NCBI GenBank assembly: GCA_017592665.1
Contig: JAGFNW010000011.1
Coordinates: 124,001 to 188,000 of the forward strand
DNA length: 64,000 nt
From: Streptosporangiaceae bacterium NEAU-GS5
GTDB taxonomy: Bacteria > Actinomycetota > Actinomycetes > Streptosporangiales > Streptosporangiaceae
Reading direction: 5' to 3'
Of this stretch, positions 46,064 through 55,656 are shown piece after piece. The position numbers and the translations under genes were made by a program. Below the pieces are notes generated by a model. The model did no database searches. It saw nothing but the letters and a program-made list of their open reading frames with translations, and was not told the origin of the DNA. Positions within the stretch are counted from its first letter, which is position 1. Each line of letters opens with the position of its first letter.

Positions 46064-47266
46064 ATGCGCGCAGGTCCCTCTCAGGAGGAGATCCGCCGGC
46101 ACAACCTGGGCACCCTGCTTCGTCATGTGCACCTGGGCGGGCCGACCTCGCGCGCGGAGCTGACCAACCGGATGGGGCTCAACCGCAGCACCATCATGGC
46201 GCTGACGGCTGATCTCACGGCCGCCGGGCTGGTCCGCGAGGAGTTGCCGAAAGACACCGGGCGGGCGGGCCGGCCCTCCCTGGTGGTACGTCCCGAATCG
46301 GCCCGCGTGTACGTGCTCGCCTTCGACGTCGGAGTGGACCGCGTCGTGGCGGCCAGGGTCGGGCTCGGCGGCGCCGTTCTCGACCGGCGGGAGACCACTC
46401 ATGCCCGCGGCTCGTTCGATCTGGCCGATCTCGTCGCCACCCTCGCCGGGTTCGCCCGGCAGATGACCAGGAAGACCCGCGCCGACACGGTTTGCGTCGG
46501 CGCGGCATGCGCGTTTTCCGGGGGCGTACGGCACAGCGATGGCTACGTCCGGTTCGCCCCGAACATGGGGCTCGAGGACGTGCCGTTCGGTGAGGAGCTG
46601 TCGAAGAAACTGGCCATGGGTCTCCCGGTGGCCGTCGGCAACGAGGCCAACCTGGGCGCGCTGGCCGAGCACACCCGGGGGATCGGGGTCGGCTGCCGCG
46701 ACCTGGTCTACCTGCACGGAGAAGTGGGCATCGGGGGCGGCATCATCGTCAACGGCCAGCTGATGGGGGGAATGTCCGGCTACGGCGGCGAGGTCGGGCA
46801 CATGATCGTCAACCCGGGCGGGCGGCCCTGCGCATGCGGGTCGCGCGGCTGCCTGGAGGCCGAGGTCGGCGAGCGGGCGCTGCTGGAGCACGCCGGGCGC
46901 TACGGTGAGCCGCTGGGCCGCGACGGGGTGCGCGCCGTGGTCGAGGACGCCGACGCGGGCGACATCATGGCGCAGGACGCGCTGCACCGGGTCGGCAACT
47001 GGCTCGGCCTCGGCGTGGCCAATCTGGTGAACATCTTCAATCCGGAGATCGTCGTGTTCGGCGGAATGCTGCGCGAGATCTACCTCGGCTCGGCGGCGCA
47101 GGTCCGCAGCCGCGTGAACACCGGGAGCCTGATCGCCTCCCGCGAGCACCTGCGCCTTCGCATCTCGGCACTGGGCGACGACGCCACGCTTGTGGGGGCC
47201 GCCGAGCTGGGCTTCTCCCAGGTGCTCGACGACCCCCTCGAAGTGCTCGCCCGTCTGGGCAACTAG
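46064..47266 (+). CDS. ROK-family transcriptional repressor (XylR/NagC-like)
   Basis: The 400-residue protein has an N-terminal winged helix (about 5-75: GPTSRAELTNRMGLNRSTIMAL) and a C-terminal ROK sugar-kinase-like domain. The Zn motif is GHMIVNPGGRPCACGSRGCLE, with His and three Cys. A catalytic Asp equivalent (kinase motif ENDxN) is replaced by GNEANLGA, so it is a sensor and not a kinase. The ATG at 46064 follows GAAGGAAGG; the upstream frame to 46025 is leader. It is the last gene of the sugar ABC operon, probably binding the AACAA-type dyads at 42608-42685 and released by the imported sugar. Confidence 0.92.
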   Translation: MRAGPSQEEIRRHNLGTLLRHVHLGGPTSRAELTNRMGLNRSTIMALTADLTAAGLVREELPKDTGRAGRPSLVVRPESARVYVLAFDVGVDRVVAARVGLGGAVLDRRETTHARGSFDLADLVATLAGFARQMTRKTRADTVCVGAACAFSGGVRHSDGYVRFAPNMGLEDVPFGEELSKKLAMGLPVAVGNEANLGALAEHTRGIGVGCRDLVYLHGEVGIGGGIIVNGQLMGGMSGYGGEVGHMIVNPGGRPCACGSRGCLEAEVGERALLEHAGRYGEPLGRDGVRAVVEDADAGDIMAQDALHRVGNWLGLGVANLVNIFNPEIVVFGGMLREIYLGSAAQVRSRVNTGSLIASREHLRLRISALGDDATLVGAAELGFSQVLDDPLEVLARLGN

Positions 47267-47282
47267 CCTCAGCCGCCTGGCC

Positions 47283-48116
47283 TCACACGGCCCGCGACGC
47301 GGGGGCGATCCAGGTGTTGCAGCCGTTGACCGAGCCCGAGGTGTAGCCCCGGTTGAGCCAGTAGGCGATGTTGCGGCCCTTGCCGTGCTCGGTGTCGCTG
47401 GCGTTCTTCGTGGTCCACTTCAGGATCCAGTCGTACTGCTCGAAGTCCACCGGCAGAGAGTCCGACGAAGCCGAAAGGAACACCCCGGACAGGCACTCGG
47501 CCTGCAGTTCCATACGGTGGTTGAGCACGCGGCGCGCCGTGGTGCCGCTGGTCCGGAAGTACAGGTTGTAGAAGGCGTTGAGGATGCCGGTGCGCTTTTG
47601 CACGTGGTGCCCGTATTCGTGAGCCAAGGTCTTGGCCAGGGCGAGCGCGAACGGCTGCTTGATGTCGGTCTTGAACAGGCGGACATAGATGGCTTGCGAT
47701 GTCGGGCAGTAGTGGGCCGGCGTGGTGACCGTCAGCTTGCGGCACGGCGACCGCGTGAGCCTCGTCGACACCACCACCTTTGGCGCCCTGAACGACAGGC
47801 CGACCTTGTCGAACTGCTTGGTCCAGAGCCGGTTGAGGCAGACCCGCACCTGCGCGAGGAACCGAGTGACCGACGCCGCGCTCCCGTTCTGCGGCGCGGA
47901 CGGTGCACAGTTCATCGTGCCGACGGAACCCGAACGATAGATCCGGTTTTTGGTCAGCGCGGTCGGAAGTGACCGCGCCGCCGAATCAGCCGCCGAATCA
48001 GTATGTGTGACCTGGGTCACGACCCGCGGTGCCGCGAGGGCCGGCTCGCTCATCAGGAGCGGCGCGGCGATGCACACGACGGCACCCGTGACCACTGCGA
48101 GAAGGGGGATTCGCAT
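47283..48116 (-). CDS. Secreted neutral zinc metallopeptidase (YpfJ-like), copy 1
   Basis: The 277-residue exported peptidase is of the PF04228 type. A signal peptide spans about 1-26 (ending EPALAA). The active site is AHEYGHHVQKRTG (HExxH) near 165, with a later Glu in MELQAECLSGVF as third zinc ligand. Four or more Cys probably form disulfides. The ATG at 48116 lies 9 bases after TAGAGT (minus strand 48131-48126). It is a paralogue of the next gene upstream on the same strand, and the pair are tandem duplicates. Substrate and role are unknown. Confidence 0.87.
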   Translation of the reverse strand: MRIPLLAVVTGAVVCIAAPLLMSEPALAAPRVVTQVTHTDSAADSAARSLPTALTKNRIYRSGSVGTMNCAPSAPQNGSAASVTRFLAQVRVCLNRLWTKQFDKVGLSFRAPKVVVSTRLTRSPCRKLTVTTPAHYCPTSQAIYVRLFKTDIKQPFALALAKTLAHEYGHHVQKRTGILNAFYNLYFRTSGTTARRVLNHRMELQAECLSGVFLSASSDSLPVDFEQYDWILKWTTKNASDTEHGKGRNIAYWLNRGYTSGSVNGCNTWIAPASRAV

Positions 48117-48214
48117 GGTCACGGGACTCTATTGCAGCCACCCCAAACCCGTAAAGTCCGAAACTCCGGAGTAAACCTGGACAGTCAAGTCATCCGTCCG
48201 CTCCGGGCACGCCC

Positions 48215-49012
48215 TCACTTGATGATCGAATACGGCGCCGTGAAGGTGTTGCAGGCGCTCGGCGCGCCGGCCCGGTAGCCGCGGTTCACCCAGTAGGCGC
48301 GGTGCTTTCCGCCGCCGTGCGACGGGTCGCCCATGTCCTCGGTGATGTAGGTGAGCATCTGATCGAGGGCGGACGTGCCGGGGTAGCCGAGCGAGGCCCA
48401 GATGCTCTTCAGGAAGGCTCCGGACAGGCAGTCGGCCTGCTCCTCCATCCGCTTGTTGAACTCGATTGCCTTCTTCCGCGACATCTTGCGGACCGCGGCG
48501 TCGTACGCCGTGAGGATGCCGGCCCGCTTTTGCACGTGGTGGCCGTATTCGTGGGCGAGCACGTAGGGCAGGAAGGAGCTGTCGGCGTACTCCAGCATCC
48601 AGCCGTCGATCATGACCACGATGCCCTGCTTCTTGTCGCAGTACGCGCCGCCCCAGAACCCGTCGACCCGGCCGCAGGCGTTGGTCTTCTCGTACTTGTT
48701 GATGAGCTCGAGGCTGGGGGCGCGGAAGGAGAAGCCGACCTTGCCGAAGAAACGCTTCCACGTGCTGTCGAGGCAGTCCTTCTCGAACATGAGCAGGGCC
48801 TGCGAGTTCGTGTAGTCCGTCGGCTGGGCGCCTACTTCGGGGCACGAGGTGACCGGCAGCTTGCCCGCGCGATAGATCGGGTTGGCCGTCAGGGCCTTCG
48901 TGCCCTTCGGAAGAGGGCGGGACGCGGCCGCGGAGGCCGTGCCGGGCATGGCGCCGGCCACCAGGGTGCTCGCGGTCAGGGCAGCGAGCAGGCAAAAGGC
49001 AAGTTTCCGCAC
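48215..49012 (-). CDS. Secreted neutral zinc metallopeptidase (YpfJ-like), copy 2
   Basis: The 265-residue protein has a signal peptide (about 1-28, RKLAFCLLAALTASTLVAG) and PF04228 features: LAHEYGHHVQKRAG with HExxH and EEQADCLSGAF for the third ligand. Its end, YWVNRGYRAGAPSACNTF, matches the paralogue's end. The GTG at 49012 is chosen because it begins the signal peptide and lies 9 bases after TACGCT (minus strand 49027-49022); the longer frame to 49093 adds an implausible basic lead. It is divergent from dxs. Both copies keep every catalytic residue, so both should be active. Confidence 0.88.
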   Translation of the reverse strand: MRKLAFCLLAALTASTLVAGAMPGTASAAASRPLPKGTKALTANPIYRAGKLPVTSCPEVGAQPTDYTNSQALLMFEKDCLDSTWKRFFGKVGFSFRAPSLELINKYEKTNACGRVDGFWGGAYCDKKQGIVVMIDGWMLEYADSSFLPYVLAHEYGHHVQKRAGILTAYDAAVRKMSRKKAIEFNKRMEEQADCLSGAFLKSIWASLGYPGTSALDQMLTYITEDMGDPSHGGGKHRAYWVNRGYRAGAPSACNTFTAPYSIIK

Positions 49013-49150
49013 GAACTCAGCAGCGTAGGGGAAAGGTAATGGCAGCGTAAAGCTGGTACGCCCGGATTTACGCCTACGTAGTGCAGGGTTCATCCCGTGG
49101 GCGAACTAGACTCGCCCATGTCAGTGTCGACGGGAGGGAAAGGGCACGTC

Positions 49151-51037
49151 GTGGGGATGCTGGAGACCATCAAAGGCCCGCTCGACGTCAAGCGCCTCGA
49201 CGCGGGTGATCTGCCGGAGCTCGCGGCGGAGATTCGGGAGCTGCTCGTTTCCACCTCGTCCCGGGTCGGCGGCCACCTCGGCCCCAACCTCGGCGTCGTC
49301 GAGCTGACCATCGCCCTGCACCGCGTCTTCGACTCGCCGCGCGACCCGATCCTGTGGGACACCGGTCACCAGGCGTATGTGCACAAGATGCTCACCGGCA
49401 GGTCCGGCGACTTCGCCACGCTGCGCCAGGAGGGCGGCCTCTCCGGCTATCCGAGCCACGCCGAGTCCGACCACGACTTCATCGAGAACTCCCACGCCTC
49501 CACCGCCCTGTCCTACGCCGACGGCCTGGCCAAGGCCGTCCGGCTGCGCGGCGACGACCGCACGGTCGTGGCCGTGATCGGCGACGGCGCGCTGACCGGC
49601 GGCATGGCCTGGGAGGCGCTCAACAACATCGCCGGCCGCAAAGACCTGCCGCTGGTCATCGTGGTCAACGACAACGGCAGGTCCTATTCGCCGACCATCG
49701 GCGGGCTCGCGTCCCACCTTTCCAAGCTCCGCGTGACGCAGAACTACGAGCAGGCCCTGGAGTTCATCAAGAGCCGCGTCGGCGGCGTCCCGCTGATCTA
49801 CGACACGCTCCACGGCATCAAGAAGGGCCTGAAAGACATCCTGTCCCCGCAGGTCATGTTCGAAGACCTCGGGTTGAAGTATGTCGGGCCCATCGACGGC
49901 CACGACGAGGGCGTCATGGAGGCCGCGCTCCGCAAGGCACGCGCCTTCGGCGGCCCGGTGATCGTGCACGTGGTGACCAAGAAGGGCATGGGCTACGTCC
50001 CCGCCGAAAACCACGACGAAGACTGCTTCCACTCGCCGCAGCCGTTCGACGTGGCCACCGGCGAGGAGCGGCCGAAGCCGCACAGCTGGACCAACGTGTT
50101 CAGCGAGGAGATGGTCAGGATCGGCGCGGCCAGGCCCGACGTGGTCGCCATCACCGCGGCCATGCTGCACCCGACCGGGCTCGCCGCCTTCGCCGAGGCC
50201 TATCCCGACCGGATCTACGACGTCGGCATCGCCGAGCAGCACGCCCTGACCAGCGCCGCCGGCCTGGCCTTCGGCGGGCTCCACCCGGTCGTCGCGGTCT
50301 ACGCGACCTTCCTCAACCGCGCCTTCGACCAGTTGCTGATGGACGTCGCGCTGCACCGGCTCCCGGTGACCGTCGTGCTCGACCGGGCCGGCGTGACCGG
50401 TGACGACGGGGCCAGCCACAACGGCATGTGGGATCTGTCGATCCTGCAGGTGGTGCCGGGCCTGTCGATCGCGGTCCCGCGCGACGCCACCCGGCTGACC
50501 GAGCTGCTGGCCGAGGCCGTCGAGATCTCCGACGGCCCCACGGTGGTCAGATTCCCCAAGGGCCCGGTGGTCAAGGAGTTCGAGGCGGTCGGCAAGCTCG
50601 GCGAGATGGATCTGCTGCGCCACGGCGAGGGCACCGACGTGCTGCTGGTGGCCGCCGGACCGATGGCCGAGCCGTGCATGGACGCCGCCGCGCTGCTCGA
50701 GGCACAGGGCATCGCGGTGACCGTGGTCGACCCGCGCTGGGTCAAGCCGCTCGACCAGGCGCTCGTGCTGGCCGCGGCCGCGCATCGGCTGGTCGCCGTC
50801 GTCGAGGACAGCGGTCGTGTGGGCGGCGTGGGCGACGCCGTGGCGCGCCTGCTGCGCGACGGCGACGTCGACGTACCGGTCCGCACCTACGGGATCCCGC
50901 AGCGCTTCCTCGCGCACGCCAAGCGCGGCAAGATCCTCGCCGAGTCCGGGCTGACGGGGCAGGATCTGGCCCGCCAGATCACCGAGGTGGTGGCACGCAT
51001 CTCGGCCGACCTGCCCGCTGTCAGCCAGCCCCGCTGA
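49151..51037 (+). CDS. dxs: 1-deoxy-D-xylulose-5-phosphate synthase
   Basis: It condenses pyruvate and glyceraldehyde 3-phosphate, the first step of MEP isoprenoid synthesis. It is a ThDP enzyme of 628 residues, the usual length. The catalytic His lies in [14 protein letters not shown], the ThDP/Mg motif is [17 protein letters not shown] near 145, and the transketolase pyrimidine domain has [16 protein letters not shown]-terminal transketolase domain completes it. The GTG at 49151 gives [10 protein letters not shown], matching homologue starts, and follows GGGAGGGAAAGGG with a 6-base gap. The ATG at 49118, just after a TAGACT -10 (49107-49112), and the ATG at 49157 are alternatives. Confidence 0.94.
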   Translation: MGMLETIKGPLDVKRLDAGDLPELAAEIRELLVSTSSRVGGHLGPNLGVVELTIALHRVFDSPRDPILWDTGHQAYVHKMLTGRSGDFATLRQEGGLSGYPSHAESDHDFIENSHASTALSYADGLAKAVRLRGDDRTVVAVIGDGALTGGMAWEALNNIAGRKDLPLVIVVNDNGRSYSPTIGGLASHLSKLRVTQNYEQALEFIKSRVGGVPLIYDTLHGIKKGLKDILSPQVMFEDLGLKYVGPIDGHDEGVMEAALRKARAFGGPVIVHVVTKKGMGYVPAENHDEDCFHSPQPFDVATGEERPKPHSWTNVFSEEMVRIGAARPDVVAITAAMLHPTGLAAFAEAYPDRIYDVGIAEQHALTSAAGLAFGGLHPVVAVYATFLNRAFDQLLMDVALHRLPVTVVLDRAGVTGDDGASHNGMWDLSILQVVPGLSIAVPRDATRLTELLAEAVEISDGPTVVRFPKGPVVKEFEAVGKLGEMDLLRHGEGTDVLLVAAGPMAEPCMDAAALLEAQGIAVTVVDPRWVKPLDQALVLAAAAHRLVAVVEDSGRVGGVGDAVARLLRDGDVDVPVRTYGIPQRFLAHAKRGKILAESGLTGQDLARQITEVVARISADLPAVSQPR

Positions 51038-51106
51038 CAGCGCCGGATGTCGGCCGGCCCCGCTGACGATGCTGGAGGTCAGCCGAGCCCGCTGACGGTC
51101 GCCTCC
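51020..51106. repeat. Three 29-bp imperfect tandem repeats over two convergent gene ends
   Basis: Units start at 51020, 51049 and 51078, each beginning GTCAGCC or GTCGGCC and containing CCGCTGAC. The first holds the dxs stop codon and the third holds the stop of the LysE gene on the other strand. Confidence 0.7.
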
Positions 51107-51690
51107 ACGACCAGGGCAGCGCCCGCCACGATCATGAGCAGCGCGCTCGTGCCCAGCAGGAGGCGGTAGCCGCGCGACCCCAGCCGGTGCCGCCCGGCCC
51201 CGATGAGCGCCGCCAGGGCGATCTTCGAGGCCACCAGGACCGCGTAGAACCCGGCCACGAACCACGCCTTGGCCGCGCCGTGCGCCGCGAGCACGATCGG
51301 CGCGCCCACCGCCGTCCAGAACAGCCACGGATGCGGGTTGAGCAGGTTGACCAGCACGCCCTTGGCCAGTTCCCAGGCCGAGGAGGGCGGCCGCGCGTCC
51401 GAGGCCGGAGGCCGGGCCGTACGCGCCTGAAGGACGCCCGTGACGCCCAGGTAGGCCACGTAGAGGCCGCCGGCGACCGACAGGACGCGGAGCAGGACGT
51501 CGGGGAGCGCGCCCACCGCCGTCACGGTCAGCAGCACGACCGGCAGATCGGAGAACAGGGGCACGCAGGCCAGCCGGGCGCCCGCCGGGAAACCGTCCCG
51601 CAGGCTCGCTGTGATCACCAGGCCGAGCAGCGCCCCCGGCGCGACGCCCGCGCCCAGCCCGAGCCCGAGGCCGAGCAGCAACTCCCGCAT
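51079..51690 (-). CDS. LysE/RhtB-family amino-acid exporter
   Basis: The 203-residue membrane protein has about six segments. The family start is GLGLGAGVAPGALLGLVIT, and the LLNPHPWLFWTAVGAP motif in the middle is typical of LysE/RhtB exporters. The substrate is unknown. The ATG at 51690 is chosen because AAAGGGG lies 4-10 bases upstream; the frame to 51717 adds nine hydrophilic residues. It converges on dxs over the tandem repeat. Confidence 0.85.
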   Translation of the reverse strand: MRELLLGLGLGLGAGVAPGALLGLVITASLRDGFPAGARLACVPLFSDLPVVLLTVTAVGALPDVLLRVLSVAGGLYVAYLGVTGVLQARTARPPASDARPPSSAWELAKGVLVNLLNPHPWLFWTAVGAPIVLAAHGAAKAWFVAGFYAVLVASKIALAALIGAGRHRLGSRGYRLLLGTSALLMIVAGAALVVEATVSGLG

Positions 51691-51735
51691 CTGTCCCCTT
51701 TGCCACTGTTCAGGCATTTGATCCCAGAAAGGACC

Positions 51736-52308
51736 TCAGGAGAGACTACGGGCCCTGCGTACCAGAAACGCCCCCGCGAGCAGCGCCGCCACCGCGGACA
51801 CCAGAAGCGGCAGGCTCGTGCGCCCCAGCCCGGCCGCCACGGACCCCGTGATCGCGTACGCGCCGACCCAGGCCAGCGCGCCGACCGTCACCCAGCCCGT
51901 GAACCGGCGGAACGGCACGCCGAACGTGCCGGCGAGCACGGGGATCACCGAGTCCATGACCGGGAGGAAGTAGGACAGAGCGAGGGACGGTCCGGCGCTC
52001 GCGAGGATCCCCTCGGCCTGCGTCCACCGCGCCTGGCCGACCCGCCGCCCGGCCCGGCCCGCCCTGATGCGCGGGCCGTAGCGCGAGCCGAGGAGGTGGC
52101 CTGCCGACGCGCCGGAGATCACCCCCGCCGTCCCGGCCCCCACCAGGACGGCTATCTCCACGGGCCCGCTCGCGGTGGTCCCCGCGAGCAGGATCAGCGC
52201 GTCGGCCGGCACCACAAGCCCGACCAGCAGCAGGCCGTCCATCGCGAGGAACGCGAACAGCAGCGCCGCAGTGAGCGGCAACGGCTGACCGGCCAGCAGA
52301 TCGAGCAT
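51736..52308 (-). CDS. DedA/VTT-domain family membrane protein
   Basis: The 190-residue integral membrane protein has about five hydrophobic segments. VVPADALILLAG and GAGTAGVISGASAGHLLGSRYG fit the DedA (SNARE-associated/VTT) family, as do YFLPVMDSVIPVLAGTFGVPFRRF and the Arg-rich end. Family members are linked to lipid flipping and proton-motive-force homeostasis. The start is unsure: the ATG at 52308 has no strong ribosome site and a GTG at 52341 is in frame. It lies between the LysE and fadB genes on the same strand. Confidence 0.82.
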   Translation of the reverse strand: MLDLLAGQPLPLTAALLFAFLAMDGLLLVGLVVPADALILLAGTTASGPVEIAVLVGAGTAGVISGASAGHLLGSRYGPRIRAGRAGRRVGQARWTQAEGILASAGPSLALSYFLPVMDSVIPVLAGTFGVPFRRFTGWVTVGALAWVGAYAITGSVAAGLGRTSLPLLVSAVAALLAGAFLVRRARSLS

Positions 52309-52374
52309 GATCCCAGCGTGTCCGGCGGACAAGCCGGGCACATCGGGCGCAACCCCGAATCGACCCTGAGCCCA

Positions 52375-54387
52375 CTAGGCCGGAAGGAGGAGGCCCTCCA
52401 TCCGCTTGAGGTAGGGCGTGATGCCGCCGAGATGGAACGGCCATCCCGCGCCGAGAATCATGCACAGGTCGATGTCCCGCGCGTCGGCGACCACACCCTC
52501 CTCGAGCATGAGACGGATCTCCTCGGCCAGCGCCTGGAGCGTGCGCTCGCGGACCCGCTCGGCGGTGGATGGATCGGTGCCGCCGTCGAAGATGGCCCGG
52601 GCCTCCGGATCGATGGTGAAATCGGCGCCGTAGACGCCGGGCTTCCCGGCCGCCACCAGCCGGGCCAGGTTCTCCGAGACGCCGAAACGGCCGGGGAAGG
52701 CCGCGTGGAGCGTCTCGGCCACGTGCAGCCCGACCGCGGGGCCGACCAGCTGCAGCAGCGTGAACGGGGTCATCGGCAGGCCCAGCGGGTCGAGCGCGTG
52801 GTCGGCCGTCTCGATCGGCGTGCCCTCGTCGACGGCCGCGACCACCTCGCCCATGAACCGCGTGAGCAGCCGGTTGACCACGAACGCCGGGGCGTCCTTG
52901 ACCAGCACGCACGACTTGCCCAGCTTCCTGCCGACGGCGAAGGCCGTGGCCAGGGCCGGGTCGCCGGTCCGGGCGCCCCGGACGATCTCCAGCAGCGGCA
53001 TGACCGCGACCGGATTGAAGAAGTGGAAGCCCACGACCCGCTCGGGGTGGCGCAGCCCGGCCGCCATCTCGGTGACCGACAGGGACGAGGTGTTGGTCGC
53101 CAGCACGCAGTCGTCCGTCACCACCGCCTCCACCTCGGCGAACACCTGCTGCTTCACCTTGAGGTCCTCGAACACGGCCTCGATGACGAAGTCGGCGTCC
53201 GCGAACGCGTCCTTGGTCAGCGAGCCGGTCATGAGCGCCTTCAGCTGGTTGGCCTTGTCGCCCTTGATCCGGCCCTTGGCGAGCAGCCGGTCGATCTCGG
53301 CGTGCGCCGCGCCCACGCCCTTGTCCAGGCGCTCCTGGTCGAGGTCGGTCAGCACGACCGGCACCTCGAGCCGCCGGGCGAACAGCAGCGCGAACTGCGA
53401 GGCCATCAGGCCCGCGCCGACCACGCCCACCTTGGTGATCTTGCGTGGCTCGGTCTCCGGCACTCCGGCCGGCTTCTTGGCCCGCCGCTGGACCAGGTCG
53501 AACGCGTACAGCCCGGCCCGCAACTCCGGCCCCATGAGCAGGTCGGCGAGGGCCTCGTCCTCGGCCGCGAAGCCCTCGTCGCGCGTGGCCGTATGGGCCA
53601 GGGCGACCAGGTCGAGGGCGCGGTAAGGAGCCGGGGCCGCGCCGCGGAGTCGCATGTCGACCAGCGTCCTGGCGCGGTCGACGGCGGAGGTCCAGTCGCC
53701 GTCGTGCGCGGCCCGCTCGACCGTGACGTCGCCGTTGACCACGCGGGCCGCCCAGCGCATTGACTCCTCGAGGAAGTCGGCCGGCTCGAACATCGCGTCG
53801 GCGATCCCCAGCGCGTACGCCTCGGGGCCCTTGATCATGCGGTTCTGGGAGAGCGGGTTCTCCACGATCAGCGTGAGGGCCTTCTCCGGCCCGATCAGCC
53901 GGGGGAGCAGCTGGGTGCCGCCCCACCCGGGCACCAGCCCGAGGAAGCACTCGGGGAGCGCCACGGCCGGCACGCCCGCCGAGACCGTCCGGTAGGAGCA
54001 GTGCAGCGCGATCTCCAGGCCGCCGCCCATGGCCGCGCCGTTCACGAACGCGAATGTGGGGACCGGCGACTCGCCGAGCCGGCGGAACACCGCGTGCCCG
54101 AGCCGCGCGATGCGCAGCGCGTCCTCGCGCGTGGTGATCTGCTCGACGCCCTTGAGGTCGGCGCCGACGGCGAAGATGAACGGCTTGCCGGTGACGCCGA
54201 CGGCCGCGAGGTCGGCGCGCGCCGCGATCGCGTCGAGGGCCTCGTTCAGCGAAAGCAGGCCCTGCTCGCCGAAGGTGTTCGGCTTGGTGTGGTCTTCGCC
54301 GTTGTCGAGGGTGATCAGCGCCATGGTGCCCGCGCCGTACGGCAGCTCGACATCCCTGACCAGGGCCTTCGTGACCAGTTCGCTCAT
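52375..54387 (-). CDS. fadB: Trifunctional-type enoyl-CoA hydratase / 3-hydroxyacyl-CoA dehydrogenase
   Basis: This 670-residue, two-part beta-oxidation enzyme has an N-terminal crotonase (about 10-300) with the oxyanion segments FIFAVGADLKG and NGAAMGGGLEIAL, and active-site Glu in ALPECFLGLVPGWGG. A linker follows, then a 3HCDH NAD-binding domain (KVGVVGAGLMASQ near 340) and 3HCDH C-terminal domains with VGFHFFNPVAVMPL. It hydrates and oxidises 2-enoyl-CoA. The ATG at 54387 overlaps the thiolase stop (ATGA), so the subunits of the complex are made together. The dehydrogenase glycine loop reads GAGLMA rather than GAGxMG, a small deviation. Confidence 0.94.
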   Translation of the reverse strand: MSELVTKALVRDVELPYGAGTMALITLDNGEDHTKPNTFGEQGLLSLNEALDAIAARADLAAVGVTGKPFIFAVGADLKGVEQITTREDALRIARLGHAVFRRLGESPVPTFAFVNGAAMGGGLEIALHCSYRTVSAGVPAVALPECFLGLVPGWGGTQLLPRLIGPEKALTLIVENPLSQNRMIKGPEAYALGIADAMFEPADFLEESMRWAARVVNGDVTVERAAHDGDWTSAVDRARTLVDMRLRGAAPAPYRALDLVALAHTATRDEGFAAEDEALADLLMGPELRAGLYAFDLVQRRAKKPAGVPETEPRKITKVGVVGAGLMASQFALLFARRLEVPVVLTDLDQERLDKGVGAAHAEIDRLLAKGRIKGDKANQLKALMTGSLTKDAFADADFVIEAVFEDLKVKQQVFAEVEAVVTDDCVLATNTSSLSVTEMAAGLRHPERVVGFHFFNPVAVMPLLEIVRGARTGDPALATAFAVGRKLGKSCVLVKDAPAFVVNRLLTRFMGEVVAAVDEGTPIETADHALDPLGLPMTPFTLLQLVGPAVGLHVAETLHAAFPGRFGVSENLARLVAAGKPGVYGADFTIDPEARAIFDGGTDPSTAERVRERTLQALAEEIRLMLEEGVVADARDIDLCMILGAGWPFHLGGITPYLKRMEGLLLPA

Positions 54388-55559
54388 GCGAGGTTCTCCC
54401 AGATGACCGTGCCGCCCATGCCGAGCCCGACGCACATCGTGGTGATGCCGTAACGGACCTCGGGATGCTCCTGGAACTGCCGTGAAAGCTGGGTCATCAG
54501 GCGCACGCCCGACGACGCCAGCGGGTGGCCGTACGCGATGGCGCCGCCGTAGGCGTTGACCCGCGGGTCGTCGTCGGCCAGCCCGAAGTGCTCGAGGAAG
54601 GCCAGCACCTGGACGGCGAACGCCTCGTTGATCTCGAACAGGCCGATGTCGCCGATCGACAGGCCGGCCAGGCGCAGCGCCCGCTCGGTGGCCGGGATCG
54701 GCCCGACGCCCATGACCTCGGGATCCACGCCCGCGAAGGCGTACGAGACGAGCCGCATCCGCTTGCTCAGCCCGAGTTCGTCGGCGACGTCGGCGGCGGC
54801 CACCACGCAGCCGGTGGCGCCGTCGTTGATCCCGGAGGAGTTGCCGGCGGTGACCCGCCCGTGGGCGCGGAATGGCGTCTTCAGTCCGGCCAGCCCGTCG
54901 AGCGTGGTGCCCGGGCGGGGCGGCTCGTCGGCCGTGGCCAGTCCCCAGCCCTGCGCCGAGCGGGTCGCCATCGGCACGAGGTCCGGCTGGATCCTCCCGT
55001 CCGCGTACGCCTTGGCGGCCCGCTCCTGCGACAGCACGGCGTAGGCGTCGGCCCGCTCCTTGGTGATCGACGGGTAGCGGTCGTGCAGGTTCTCCGCCGT
55101 CACGCCCATGAACAGGGCCGACTGGTCGACCAGCCGCTCGGACACGAACCGCGGGTTCGGGTCGACGCCCTCGCCCATCGGGTGGCGGCCCATGTGCTCG
55201 ACGCCGCCGGCGATGGCCACGTCGTACGCGCCGAAGGCGATCCCGCCGGCGACGTTGGTGACCGCGGTCATGGCGCCCGCGCACATGCGGTCGATGGCGT
55301 AGCCGGGGACCGATTTCGGCAGCCCGGCCAGGATGGCGGCGGACCGGCCGATGGTCAGGCCCTGGTCGCCGATCTGGGTGGTCGCGGCGACGGCCACCTC
55401 GTCCACCCGCTCGGGCGGCAGGCTTGGATTGCGGCGGATGAGCTCGCGGATCACGCGGACCACGAGGTCGTCGGCGCGCGTCTCGGCGTACAGGCCCTTG
55501 GGGCCCGACTTCCCGAAAGGCGTGCGCACGCCGTCGACGAAGACGACTTCTCGAGACAC
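54384..55559 (-). CDS. fadA: Acetyl-CoA C-acyltransferase (thiolase)
   Basis: This 391-residue degradative thiolase performs the last step of beta-oxidation with the FadB-like partner encoded next. The nucleophile Cys93 lies in DRMCAGAMTA. INEAFAV, the catalytic His in AYGHPLASSG and the second Cys in MCVGLGMGG are present. The GTG at 55559 follows AGGAG. The leader contains two TACT-N4-AGTA-like dyads, probably read by a fatty-acid-responsive TetR or GntR regulator not encoded here. Streptomyces has the same gene pair near rnd (from memory). Confidence 0.95.
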   Translation of the reverse strand: MSREVVFVDGVRTPFGKSGPKGLYAETRADDLVVRVIRELIRRNPSLPPERVDEVAVAATTQIGDQGLTIGRSAAILAGLPKSVPGYAIDRMCAGAMTAVTNVAGGIAFGAYDVAIAGGVEHMGRHPMGEGVDPNPRFVSERLVDQSALFMGVTAENLHDRYPSITKERADAYAVLSQERAAKAYADGRIQPDLVPMATRSAQGWGLATADEPPRPGTTLDGLAGLKTPFRAHGRVTAGNSSGINDGATGCVVAAADVADELGLSKRMRLVSYAFAGVDPEVMGVGPIPATERALRLAGLSIGDIGLFEINEAFAVQVLAFLEHFGLADDDPRVNAYGGAIAYGHPLASSGVRLMTQLSRQFQEHPEVRYGITTMCVGLGMGGTVIWENLA

Positions 55560-55568
55560 CCAAGCTCC

Positions 55569-55613
55569 TACTCGTCAGTAACTTACTCCTGGATCCAATG
55601 CTACTAGCCGGTA
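55569..55613. promoter_or_regulatory. Two TACT-N4-(A/G)GTA dyads upstream of the beta-oxidation operon
   Basis: TACTCGTCAGTA (55569-55580) is a perfect dyad and TACTAGCCGGTA (55602-55613) differs at one base. Their centres are 33 bp apart, on one DNA face. The pattern is like operators of actinobacterial fatty-acid degradation regulators. Confidence 0.6.
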
Positions 55614-55656
55614 ACGCGAGCTCCCAACGCGGCGGGCCGCGGGCATGGGGCATACT

